Shown here piece after piece: positions 1 through 6,491 of a stretch of 13,869 bases of DNA (positions are counted from its first letter, which is position 1; every line of letters starts with the position of its first letter). Under the pieces are notes generated by a model. That model was given only the letters and a program-made list of their open reading frames with translations, did not search any database and had not been told where the DNA came from. The stretch comes from JAVBNW01 sp031551255. Lineage in GTDB: Bacteria; Bacillota; Clostridia; Christensenellales; UBA1750. Both the position numbers and the translations under genes were made by a program. Location of the stretch: the NCBI GenBank assembly GCA_031551255.1, contig JAVBNW010000116.1:1-13869 (forward strand). Reading direction: 5' to 3'.

Positions 1-12
1 GCACTACGCTCT

Positions 13-193
13 GAACCGCTACCAAGCTGCGGCATGGCGGCGGTTCTGGCGCTTCGTGGCCCCTCCTCTTCCTCAAAACCGCTGCGGCGATTTTGAGGAG
101 TAAGAAAAACGACGAAGCAAGAAACCGGGGCGCGCGGTCTCCGTTCTTCTTAATCTCAAAGAAACCTCAGTTTCTTTGGGAAGAGGAGGGGCC
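13..193 (+). repeat. Structured palindromic repeat, copy 1
   Basis: Non-coding repeat rich in inverted repeats. Hairpin A has arms 13-27 and 32-46 (13 of 15 pairs) around a TGCG loop closed by C-G. After a 3-nt gap comes a block at 50-92 that recurs at 13827-13869 with 40 of 43 identities. A perfect 15-bp inverted repeat (58-72 with 179-193) encloses further hairpins: 71-82 with 87-98 (TGCG loop), about 102-111 with 142-151, and 158-165 with 170-177 (CTCA loop). UNCG-type loops read on the plus strand suggest that the RNA is made from this strand. It contains no convincing gene. It lies just beyond the terminator of the minus-strand lipoprotein gene. I do not recognise it as a named repeat family. 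Confidence 0.6.
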
Positions 194-202
194 TTACGGC
201 GT

Positions 203-237
203 AAAAAATCCCACCATACCGCAGTATGGTGGGATTT
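203..237 (-). terminator. Rho-independent terminator of the minus-strand lipoprotein gene
   Basis: Perfect 14-bp stem (206-219 with 224-237) with loop CGCA on the plus strand, which reads as TGCG on the minus strand. On the minus strand it is followed by a run of six U (203-208, partly in the stem). It lies 22 nt beyond the stop of the lipoprotein gene at 260. No U-run follows on the plus side, so it works for the minus strand. Confidence 0.9.
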
Positions 238-259
238 CGGAGCGCAATGCGCCCCGACG

Positions 260-1030
260 TCATTTGATGCCCAATTCCTTTTTCAGGTTCGCAATGGGCA
301 CGCCGTCCTTGGCGTTGGCTTTTTTGATCCACTCATCCACCTTTTTGCTGTCGGCATGCAGCGGATAGAGCTTTTCGCCGCTCTTCACCGAAAAGGCAAA
401 GATATCGGTTTCGTCGCGGTAGACCGGGTTTTTCGGATCCGTGTCGTAGCGCGCGAGGAACAAAACCGTATCCTCATTCAACTTCATCTCCATCCAGCGC
501 GGATCTTTTGTGGAGGCCTTGCCGATGACATACGTCTTGCTGTACACGGTGTTGACGACGATGGTATCGCCTGCCTTGAGCGGCGTCTTGAGCTTTTTGT
601 CGTTTTTGTAAATCTCGGTAATCTTAAAGACGTATTGCTCTTCGTCAATCGCTACCAGGGGATCCGGATCGGACGGATCGTCCTGCGAACGAATCGCATT
701 ATACTTGTCCTTTTTCTTTTCAATGAACTGACCGCGCACGATGAGCGCGCTCGCTTTGTCAAGATCTTTAAAGCTCACGGCGATTTCCGGATCTTCATCC
801 GAGGCGGTGGAAAGCACGACGTCCGGTACGTCCGTCGTACCCGTGGCCGTGGGCGACGCGGTCGGCGATGCCGTAGGCGCAGTGCTCGCGGATGCCGAAG
901 CCGTGGGCGACGCGGAGGGATCGGGCGAATTGATAACAGGCGCATCGGAATTCTTCCCGCCCCCGCACGCTGCAAGAAACGATGCGCATAAAATCAAAGC
1001 GAGCATAATGCAAGAAAATTTGAGCTTCAT
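260..1030 (-). CDS. Predicted lipoprotein of unknown function
   Basis: 256 aa. A signal peptide with hydrophobic core (about residues 5-17) ends in the lipobox FLAAC, with the lipidated cysteine at residue 22, so the protein should be anchored outside the membrane. Residues about 30-70 are a low-complexity Ser/Pro/Thr/Ala linker with repeated SPTA units, encoded by short tandem DNA repeats (for example 847-861 and 901-915). The rest is a soluble Lys/Asp-rich domain with predicted beta-strands that I cannot assign to a family. The start is ATG with AGGAGG 9 nt upstream. It is transcribed alone: terminator at 203-237, and the DUF177-rpmF unit diverges upstream. An imperfect 23-bp palindrome at 1083-1105 lies in its upstream region. 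Lipoprotein status is well supported; no function is proposed. Confidence 0.85.
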   Translation of the reverse strand: MKLKFSCIMLALILCASFLAACGGGKNSDAPVINSPDPSASPTASASASTAPTASPTASPTATGTTDVPDVVLSTASDEDPEIAVSFKDLDKASALIVRGQFIEKKKDKYNAIRSQDDPSDPDPLVAIDEEQYVFKITEIYKNDKKLKTPLKAGDTIVVNTVYSKTYVIGKASTKDPRWMEMKLNEDTVLFLARYDTDPKNPVYRDETDIFAFSVKSGEKLYPLHADSKKVDEWIKKANAKDGVPIANLKKELGIK

Positions 1031-1082
1031 AAAGGTCGAGCCTCCTACAGTTTACTCCATTCCCCTATTGGACGGAGCAGGG

Positions 1083-1105
1083 GCGCATTTTGTTACAAAA
1101 TGTGC
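1083..1105. promoter_or_regulatory. Operator-like 23-bp inverted repeat
   Basis: Half-sites GCGCATTTTGT (1083-1093) and ACAAAATGTGC (1095-1105) are inverted around one central base, with one mismatch. It lies 53 nt upstream of the lipoprotein start at 1030, in an AT-rich patch of otherwise GC-rich DNA. No U-run follows, which argues against a terminator. It could be a regulator binding site for the lipoprotein promoter; the regulator is unknown and I could not place a confident -35/-10 pair. Confidence 0.4.
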
Positions 1106-1233
1106 ATGTTTTTTCGGTAAAGTCCGCCCATGGGTCGGCTCACAACGGCGCAAGAACTGTTCCGCCACCTATGGATGACCGCCGCGCGCCTTGTAAAAGG
1201 ATTGCGCAGTTCGCCGCATATGCATTTCGCGGA

Positions 1234-1262
1234 TTGACAAAGTCGCCTCGCGCCGATATAAT
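1234..1262 (+). promoter_or_regulatory. Consensus sigma-A promoter of DUF177-rpmF
   Basis: TTGACA (1234-1239), a 17-bp spacer and TATAAT (1257-1262): a perfect match to the housekeeping consensus with optimal spacing. Transcription should start near 1269, leaving a leader of about 24 nt. Such strength suits a ribosomal protein operon. Confidence 0.9.
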
Positions 1263-1292
1263 ATGTCGATGTGACGAACGCGAGGTGATGGC

Positions 1293-1805
1293 ATGGCTTT
1301 GGACGTCTCCCGCGCGCTAAGGGAGCCCGGCGAGATGATTCCCTTTGAGGCCACCGCCGACATCGAGCTCGAGCGCGACGATTTTATCGAAAACGGCCCG
1401 GCCACCATGCGCGGGCAGATGACCGCCATCGGCGAGAGCATCGCGGTGATGGGAAAGATAACCCTTCCCGGCAAGGCGCGGTGCGCCCGTTGCTTAGAGG
1501 AATTTCCCACCGAAATTTTTGCGAGGCTCGAGGAGACCTTCGTGCGCAAGGGCAACCTTCAGGAGCAATCCGAAGATGACGAAGGCGACGAGGCGATGCT
1601 CTACGAAGGCGAGGCCATCGAACTCGACCGCGCCGCCGAAGCCGCGCTGTATCTTAACATGCCGATGCGCTTTTTATGCAAGACATCCTGCAAGGGCCTG
1701 TGCCCCATCTGCGGCAAGGATAGAAACCAAAGCCCCTGTACTTGCCCGAATAACGACGACGATAACCCTTTTTCAGCGCTCCGTTCGCTGTTGACTGACG
1801 AATAA
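1293..1805 (+). CDS. DUF177/YceD family protein
   Basis: 170 aa, the usual length for the DUF177 (YceD) family, whose genes sit directly before rpmF in most bacteria and have been linked to 23S rRNA maturation and ribosome biogenesis. The N-terminal half holds a CARC motif (C64, C67). An acidic stretch follows (about 90-100), then the C-terminal cysteine cluster C129, C133, C137, C140, C149, C151, probably metal-binding. ATG start with GAGGTG 6 nt upstream, right after a consensus promoter. The stop lies 14 nt before the L32 start, with the L32 ribosome binding site in the gap, so the two are co-transcribed. Identification rests on the cysteine pattern, length and the rpmF neighbour. Confidence 0.9.
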   Translation: MALDVSRALREPGEMIPFEATADIELERDDFIENGPATMRGQMTAIGESIAVMGKITLPGKARCARCLEEFPTEIFARLEETFVRKGNLQEQSEDDEGDEAMLYEGEAIELDRAAEAALYLNMPMRFLCKTSCKGLCPICGKDRNQSPCTCPNNDDDNPFSALRSLLTDE

Positions 1806-1819
1806 GGAGGTGGATTTCC

Positions 1820-2008
1820 ATGGCAGTACCCAAGGGTAAAGTATCCAAGCAGCGCCGCAATACGCGCCGCGCGCAAACCTGGCAGCTCGGGGCTCCCGGC
1901 ATCAACGAGTGCCCGCAGTGCCACAGCATGAAGCTCTCCCACCGCATCTGCAAAAAGTGTGGGTATTACGACGGCCGCTCGGTCGTCAAGGTAGACGAGG
2001 CGAAGTAA
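1820..2008 (+). CDS. rpmF: 50S ribosomal protein L32
   Basis: 62 aa, full length for L32. It has the family start MAVPKGKVSKQRRNTRR and two CxxC pairs (C31/C34 and C44/C47), making this the zinc-binding C+ form; the zinc-free paralogue lacks these cysteines. The protein is part of the large ribosomal subunit. A strong AAGGAGGTGG site precedes the ATG. It is the second gene of the DUF177-rpmF unit and is followed 32 nt later by a terminator, so plsX or fapR, which often come next in Bacillota, are not part of this transcript. Confidence 0.98.
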   Translation: MAVPKGKVSKQRRNTRRAQTWQLGAPGINECPQCHSMKLSHRICKKCGYYDGRSVVKVDEAK

Positions 2009-2040
2009 CCTCCATCGTCAGCCAACGGAGCGCTGCTTTC

Positions 2041-2076
2041 AAAAAGCGCCGCACGAATCGTCGTGCGGCGCTTTTT
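2041..2076 (+). terminator. Terminator of the DUF177-rpmF operon
   Basis: Perfect 16-bp stem (2041-2056 with 2061-2076) with loop ATCG, ending in TTTTTGTTTTT on the plus strand. A-rich on the other side, so it could also stop converging minus-strand transcripts from the peptidase gene at 2285. Confidence 0.95.
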
Positions 2077-2284
2077 GTTTTTAGGCGCCCAACCCCAAAA
2101 TCGGAGGCAGGCGAGCGGATCTTTCCCCATATGGCGGCGTCGAGCTTCAGGCTGCGTAGCTTAAGGCATTTTACGCCGAGGGCGTATCCCGAAGGGGCGC
2201 CCCCATTTGTCTCCTTGCCCCATAAAAAATTTCTCGCTCGTCTGCTCCCGCTTTTAGAGTTGGGCGTCTATATTCAGCGCGTTC

Positions 2285-3328
2285 CTACGATACGCCCGGC
2301 TCGAGAATCGAAAACGTTTTGTTCACGCAATCGACCCGGGCCAGAGCGCCATATGGCAAAACGCACATCGGCTGATTGTGCCCAAAGGACAGATTGTATA
2401 CGACCGGCATATCGCGGAGCTCAAGTTCCTTAAGGATTTTCGCAATAGCTGTCTTATATTCTTCATAAAATTTTTCCTGGTATGGTTTTCCAAATATGAG
2501 CGCCTTCGCCTTTTGCAGGATGCCTTGGCTGCCGTAATTCCTAAGCCAGTATTCTAAATATGCAGGCTCCGGAGCATCCTCCGAGGTTTCAAAAAACAGC
2601 ACGGCGCCCTCCCATACCCGCGCCCCCGGCCAAAGATCTGTCCCCTTTGCCATTTCCAGTACGTCCAGGCAACCGCCCAAAAGCCGCCCTTCCACCGCCG
2701 AACGGCCCTGTAAAAACTCATAGCCGCGGTTGATTCGCATCGCCTTTTCCACCGCGGCGTTTTGGGCGCTCCATTCCAGCCGCTCGCCCGTCCATTCCCC
2801 GGCCACGGGTACGATGCCCACGGGCGACGAATCGAAAAGAACCTTGCTAAGCCAATGCGCGGTGTAATCGAAAATCTTCACGTTCTCGGCAAGCTCAGCC
2901 AACACGGATGCCCCGTAAAAGCTGGAGAGTCCCGCCTTTAGGCACATCAGGTGAGCGATGGTCGTATCCGAATAGCCAACGAACACCTTGGGATTTTTCT
3001 TGATGACGTCAAAATCGATATAGGGCAGCATGCGGATGCTCTCGTCGCCGCCGATGCAGGAAAAAACGCCCTTGATCGACGGATCGGAAAACGCGCGCAT
3101 CAGATCTTCCGCGCGCGCCTCCGGGTGGCGATAGAGATATTCGGAGCCCTTCAACGTATTGTCCATCTCGATAACTTCGAGGCCAAATTGGTGCTGCAGG
3201 CGCTCCTTGCCCAACCGGTACCTCCATAAAAGGCCGGCATCGCCCGCGCCGCCCCATGAAAGGCTGACAGTAGCCACCTTATCGCCCTTTGCGAGCTTGG
3301 GCGGCCTGATCAAACGCGTCAAAAGCAT
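2285..3328 (-). CDS. S66 family peptidase, MccF-like (LD-carboxypeptidase superfamily)
   Basis: 347 aa. Peptidase family S66 covers LD-carboxypeptidases of peptidoglycan recycling and MccF, which inactivates microcin C and related aminoacyl-nucleotide antibiotics. The Ser-Glu-His triad is visible: S120 in VGYSDTT, E247 in FFETSED and H317 in FGHNQP. The nucleophile region reads GGDESIRMLPYID (93-105), closer to the MccF branch than to the GGYG form of LdcA; the AGEWTGERLEW segment (176-186) and the PEPAY segment (254-258) are also MccF-branch features. No signal peptide, so cytosolic. Last gene of the tyrS operon, 18 nt after the hydrolase stop. The purine-rich site abuts the ATG; TTG at 3322 is an alternative start with better spacing. 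No clear terminator follows. Confidence 0.88.
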   Translation of the reverse strand: MLLTRLIRPPKLAKGDKVATVSLSWGGAGDAGLLWRYRLGKERLQHQFGLEVIEMDNTLKGSEYLYRHPEARAEDLMRAFSDPSIKGVFSCIGGDESIRMLPYIDFDVIKKNPKVFVGYSDTTIAHLMCLKAGLSSFYGASVLAELAENVKIFDYTAHWLSKVLFDSSPVGIVPVAGEWTGERLEWSAQNAAVEKAMRINRGYEFLQGRSAVEGRLLGGCLDVLEMAKGTDLWPGARVWEGAVLFFETSEDAPEPAYLEYWLRNYGSQGILQKAKALIFGKPYQEKFYEEYKTAIAKILKELELRDMPVVYNLSFGHNQPMCVLPYGALARVDCVNKTFSILEPGVS

Positions 3329-3346
3329 CTCCCCTTACTACGGCAT

Positions 3347-4360
3347 CTACGGATCCTCCCCAACATACCGTCCGATGAACTCCGCAACCTTTTGCGCATA
3401 TTCTTCGGAATCTACATCGAAAGCCTCGCCGTGCCCCGCACCCTCGACCGCCCACATTTCCTTTTCCGCCGCGCACGCGTCGTAAAGGGGCGCGAGCATC
3501 GAAAACGGCACAAACGTATCCGCAGTCCCGTGGATAAACAGCGTGGGCGTTTGGGATTTTTTCACCTGTGCAAGCGCGGAAGCCTCGCCAAAGAAATAGC
3601 CCGCGCGTAGGCGGCATACGAGGCTGGTGGTATCCACGAGCGGAAAGGCAGGCAGGCCGTACAGGCGGCCCATCTGGTAGGACAGCTCATCTTTTGCGGA
3701 GGTATAAGCACAATCGGATACGACGGCCTTCACCTGCCCGGGCAAAACCTCGCCGCTGGCCATCAGTACGGCGGCGGCGCCCATGGATACGCCGTGCAAT
3801 ACGATAAGTACCTCCTCCCCTTCCCTGTCGATCATAGCGCCGATCCATTCTAAAAGGTCGAGCCTGTCGGGCCAGCCAAACCCCAAATAATCCCCTTCGC
3901 TTGCGCCATGGCCCCGCAAATCCGGCAGAAGAACGCCATAGCCCCACTCGTGGTACATCTGGGCATAGGCGGCCATTTCTCCACCTTCGCCCGCATAGCC
4001 ATGCGCAACGATGGCGACTTTCTGCGTCGGCTCGCGTGCGGGGATGTACAGCGCCTTGAGCGCGAGCCCGTCGTGCGAAGTAAGGCTCAGCTCTTCCCAC
4101 TGCTCGTTATCCAACCCAAAAAATGCTTCGGAAAAAGCCGCAGCATCATCGTCCGCGCGCGCGCCGAGGTCATTACTCCCCCCCAGGAAGCCTTTGTCGC
4201 CGCGCGCGACGGCGAGATCGTAAAAATACAGGCTTCCGCCCGCCATCCCGATTATGATCACCACCACAAGCGCCATGACGATATACTTTACAAAGCCCGC
4301 GCGCCTGCGGCGGCCGTTCATATACCCCCGGGCATAGCTTCTTCCGCGCGATCCTGCCAT
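3347..4360 (-). CDS. Membrane-anchored alpha/beta hydrolase
   Basis: 337 aa. An Arg-rich N-terminus is followed by one membrane segment (about 24-46), then an alpha/beta hydrolase fold. Visible elements are the oxyanion-side HGYAGEG (120-126), DLRGHG (137-142), the nucleophile elbow HGVSMGA with S192, the acid D281 in HGTADTFVP and H310 in GAGHGEA. The domain resembles the BEM46/YqkD-like serine hydrolases; the substrate is unknown. The signal-anchor topology would put the catalytic domain outside the cell. The start at 4360 has GGAGGG 9 nt upstream and overlaps yigZ by 43 nt. ATG at 4321 forms an ATGA overlap with the yigZ stop and is a credible alternative. Co-transcribed with yigZ and the S66 peptidase. 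Confidence 0.9.
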   Translation of the reverse strand: MAGSRGRSYARGYMNGRRRRAGFVKYIVMALVVVIIIGMAGGSLYFYDLAVARGDKGFLGGSNDLGARADDDAAAFSEAFFGLDNEQWEELSLTSHDGLALKALYIPAREPTQKVAIVAHGYAGEGGEMAAYAQMYHEWGYGVLLPDLRGHGASEGDYLGFGWPDRLDLLEWIGAMIDREGEEVLIVLHGVSMGAAAVLMASGEVLPGQVKAVVSDCAYTSAKDELSYQMGRLYGLPAFPLVDTTSLVCRLRAGYFFGEASALAQVKKSQTPTLFIHGTADTFVPFSMLAPLYDACAAEKEMWAVEGAGHGEAFDVDSEEYAQKVAEFIGRYVGEDP

Positions 4361-4977
4361 CCTACATATCCCTCCGCCATGTGTATCACTTCCGCCCGGC
4401 CGTCGGTGGTGCCCGCAATGCCTTCGAGCAGCGCGTCTGCGTGCTCGGCGCGCACCTTAAGCGTCACCGCGACGTCGGCGGCGAATTCCGTGCTTAAAAG
4501 CATGATCGGCTGCGAGGCTAAAAAGTTTTCAAGCTTGCCCCAGCGCGGATATTCCACCGCGAGCATGTACGTATGCGTCGGCTGCATGGTAACTACCTGC
4601 GCCGCCTTAAGCGCGAGCGCCGCACCCTGCGTGTAGGCGCGCATAAGGCCGCCCGTGCCGAGCAAAATGCCGCCAAAGTAGCGCGTTACCACCACCACAG
4701 CATCCACGATGCCCTGCGCCTGCATTACGTGGATGATCGGAAGCCCGGCGGTGCCCCCCGGCTCGCCATCGTCCGAATAGCGCTGAATGCCCGCGTTTTT
4801 ACCTATTATATATGCAAAACAGTTATGCGAGGCGTCTTTATATGCTTCGCGCTTGCCCTTGAGGAAGGCGAGCGCCTCCTCCTCGCTATTTGCAGGCGCG
4901 CCGTGGCCGATGAACCGGGATTTGTTGATCACGACATCGTCGCTGCCCGGCTTATCGAGCGTCTTATAGCCTTCCAA
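4318..4977 (-). CDS. yigZ: YigZ/IMPACT family protein
   Basis: 219 aa, the usual length of bacterial YigZ. The N-terminal UPF0029/IMPACT domain shows the signatures YSDDGEPGGTAGLPI (67-81) and VTRYFGGILLGTGGL (97-111); a smaller C-terminal domain (about 140-205) follows. The eukaryotic homologue IMPACT modulates the Gcn2 response to amino acid starvation; the bacterial role is unsettled. The start is TTG with GGGGGG about 8 nt upstream; no in-frame ATG fits the family N-terminus (the KSRFIG region is at 19-24). It lies behind tyrS, separated by a perfect 19-bp hairpin whose 3' arm ends 17 nt before the start, and overlaps the hydrolase gene. Confidence 0.93.
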   Translation of the reverse strand: MEGYKTLDKPGSDDVVINKSRFIGHGAPANSEEEALAFLKGKREAYKDASHNCFAYIIGKNAGIQRYSDDGEPGGTAGLPIIHVMQAQGIVDAVVVVTRYFGGILLGTGGLMRAYTQGAALALKAAQVVTMQPTHTYMLAVEYPRWGKLENFLASQPIMLLSTEFAADVAVTLKVRAEHADALLEGIAGTTDGRAEVIHMAEGYVGWQDRAEEAMPGGI

Positions 4978-4994
4978 TCGCTATCCCCCCGGCA

Positions 4995-5035
4995 ATACAA
5001 TAGGCGTGAGCCCGATGGGCTCACGCCTATTGTAT
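4995..5035 (-). other. Perfect 19-bp hairpin between tyrS and yigZ
   Basis: Arms 4995-5013 and 5017-5035 pair without a mismatch around a 3-nt loop. The stem begins 13 nt after the tyrS stop. On the minus strand it is followed by TGCCGGGGGG, not by a U-run, so it is a poor intrinsic terminator. It may instead be an RNA processing or stabilising element, an attenuating stem next to the yigZ ribosome binding site, or a partial terminator. Confidence 0.75.
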
Positions 5036-5048
5036 CGGGTTGCTCCGC

Positions 5049-6272
5049 CTATTTCAATACGATGTTGTGGTAGGATTTCTTTCCCTTGCGCAACATCAGC
5101 CCTTCGCCGGCAAAGTCGGATAGCGAAGCCTCGGCATCGGGAGAATCCACCGCAATGCCGTTTACATACACGCCGCCGCCTTGAATGAGCCTGCGCCCGT
5201 CGCCCTTGGATTTTGCGAGCGAGCACAGCACCATCAAATCCACAATGCGCTTATTCTGCTCGAACTGATCGCTGGTGATGGCGGTGGTGGGCACCGCGCC
5301 GTCCAACCCGCCGCCCGAGAACAGCGCCTCGGCCGCGCGCCTAGATTCCAAGGCTGCTTCTTCTCCATGCACGAGCGTGGTAACCTCCGTAGCGAGCACG
5401 ACCTTTGCCTCGTTGATGGCGCTGTCCTTGAGCGCGGCCAAGCGGTTTACCTCGTCCATCGGCAAAAAGGTAAGCAGCGACAGGCAGTTTTTCACATCCG
5501 CATCGTCGATGTTGCGCAGGTATTGGTAAAAATCGTACGGCTTGCACTTCTCGCCGTCCAACCACAGCGCCCCGCCGACGGTCTTGCCCATCTTCTGGCC
5601 GTCGTGTGTAAGCAGCAGGCTGTAGGTCATCGCAAACGCATCCTCGCGCTCCTTGCGGCGGATCAAATCCGCTCCCGCCAGAATGTTGGACCACTGGTCG
5701 TCCCCGCCGATCTGCAGACGGCAGCCGTACGTCCGCCACAGGTGTAAAAAGTCGTACGCCTGCATGAGCATGTAGTTAAACTCCAGGAACGTAAGGCCCT
5801 TCTCCATCCGCTGCTTATAGCACTCGGCCGTCAGCATGCGGTTTACGGAAAAGTGCGCGCCGATTTCGCGCAGGAAATCCACGTAGTTGAGCTTGAGCAG
5901 CCAATCGGCGTTGTTCGCGATCACCGCATCGCCGGAAAGATCGACAAACCTACCCATTTGCTCGGCCATGCTCGCAACATTATGGTCGATGGTTTCGCGG
6001 GTGAGCACCTGCCTCAGTTCGCTCTTGCCCGAAGGGTCGCCCACCATGCCCGTCCCGCCGCCCATCAGAACGATGGGCCTGTGGCCCGCGCGCTGCAAAT
6101 GCGCCATGGCCATAATGGGGATCGTGTGCCCGATGTGCAGGCTGTCGGCAGTCGGGTCAAAGCCTGCGTAAAACGTTACGCGCTCGTTGTCAAATAGCTT
6201 GTACAAGTCTTCCTCAAACACGACCTGCTTGAGGAAGCCCCTCTCCCTGAGTATATCGATGGGGTTTGCCAT
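5049..6272 (-). CDS. tyrS: Tyrosyl-tRNA synthetase
   Basis: 407 aa. Charges tRNA-Tyr with tyrosine; class Ic synthetase, cytosolic. The Rossmann catalytic domain carries the HIGH motif (46-49) in DSLHIGHT, the tyrosine/ATP pocket GGDDQW (199-204) and the KMSKS-type loop KMGKT (227-231). The C-terminal S4 RNA-binding domain covers about 340-407 (GVYVNG). Length and motifs fit the TyrS-type subfamily of E. coli and Bacillus. I chose ATG 6272, with GAGGTG 6 nt upstream, rather than an ATG at 6332 that would start near the end of an inserted element. No T-box lies directly upstream; the tyrosine T-box is before the aminotransferase, and tyrS probably reads through from it across the insertion. 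Confidence 0.98.
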   Translation of the reverse strand: MANPIDILRERGFLKQVVFEEDLYKLFDNERVTFYAGFDPTADSLHIGHTIPIMAMAHLQRAGHRPIVLMGGGTGMVGDPSGKSELRQVLTRETIDHNVASMAEQMGRFVDLSGDAVIANNADWLLKLNYVDFLREIGAHFSVNRMLTAECYKQRMEKGLTFLEFNYMLMQAYDFLHLWRTYGCRLQIGGDDQWSNILAGADLIRRKEREDAFAMTYSLLLTHDGQKMGKTVGGALWLDGEKCKPYDFYQYLRNIDDADVKNCLSLLTFLPMDEVNRLAALKDSAINEAKVVLATEVTTLVHGEEAALESRRAAEALFSGGGLDGAVPTTAITSDQFEQNKRIVDLMVLCSLAKSKGDGRRLIQGGGVYVNGIAVDSPDAEASLSDFAGEGLMLRKGKKSYHNIVLK

Positions 6273-6310
6273 GCGAATCACCTCGTAATTGTTCTTGCCG
6301 CTGTCCGGAC

Positions 6311-6491
6311 TAGGGCGTGTTCCTAAAGTCACCGCGATGCAGATTGCGAAAGATTTTTCGGCGTATCAAAGAGCTTCGTCGTTTTTCTTCGGCGGGGGGG
6401 GGGAACGCGGGGATACGCGTACCCGCCCGCGAGGCGCAAAGCGCCGATAAAAGGCTTAAAGATGCGCGCGCGGAGTTTAGAACACGCTCTA
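6311..6491. mobile_element. MITE-like insertion with TA target duplication
   Basis: A 177-bp non-coding element (6313-6489) flanked by TA on both sides (6311-6312, 6490-6491). Terminal inverted repeats are GGGCGTGTTCCTAAA (6313-6327) and, inverted, GAGCGTGTTCTAAA (6476-6489), differing by one substitution and one indel. Inside are a run of ten G (6394-6403), a GGCGC-AAA-GCGCC hairpin (6432-6444), and 17 bases (6373-6389) that are the exact reverse complement of 102-118 in the repeat at the window start. There is no transposase, so mobilisation in trans by a TA-targeting transposase (IS630/Tc1 or some IS5 groups) is inferred. It is inserted in the TAG stop of the aminotransferase gene and keeps that stop intact. 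Confidence 0.75.

Noticed and set aside
176..991. Long plus-strand reading frame opposite the lipoprotein gene
   Set aside because: No ribosome binding site, Arg-rich low-complexity product, runs through the terminator stem; it mirrors the codon structure of the real minus-strand gene.
2077..2284. Possible terminator or small gene after the S66 peptidase
   Set aside because: GGGCGT/ACGCCC inverted repeats exist but are far apart without a U-run, and the only reading frame with a fair start is 11 codons or so; nothing supportable.
1909..2433. 174-aa plus-strand frame running out of rpmF
   Set aside because: Starts inside rpmF in another frame and crosses its terminator; no domain.
3908..4636. 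242-aa plus-strand reading frame across the hydrolase and yigZ genes
   Set aside because: It overlaps two genes with clear family motifs on the other strand and has no recognisable domain or start signal.
6273..6488. A second T-box directly before tyrS
   Set aside because: No T-box motif, specifier loop or terminator is present on the minus strand; the region is the MITE-like element plus a 38-nt remnant of the ancestral spacer.
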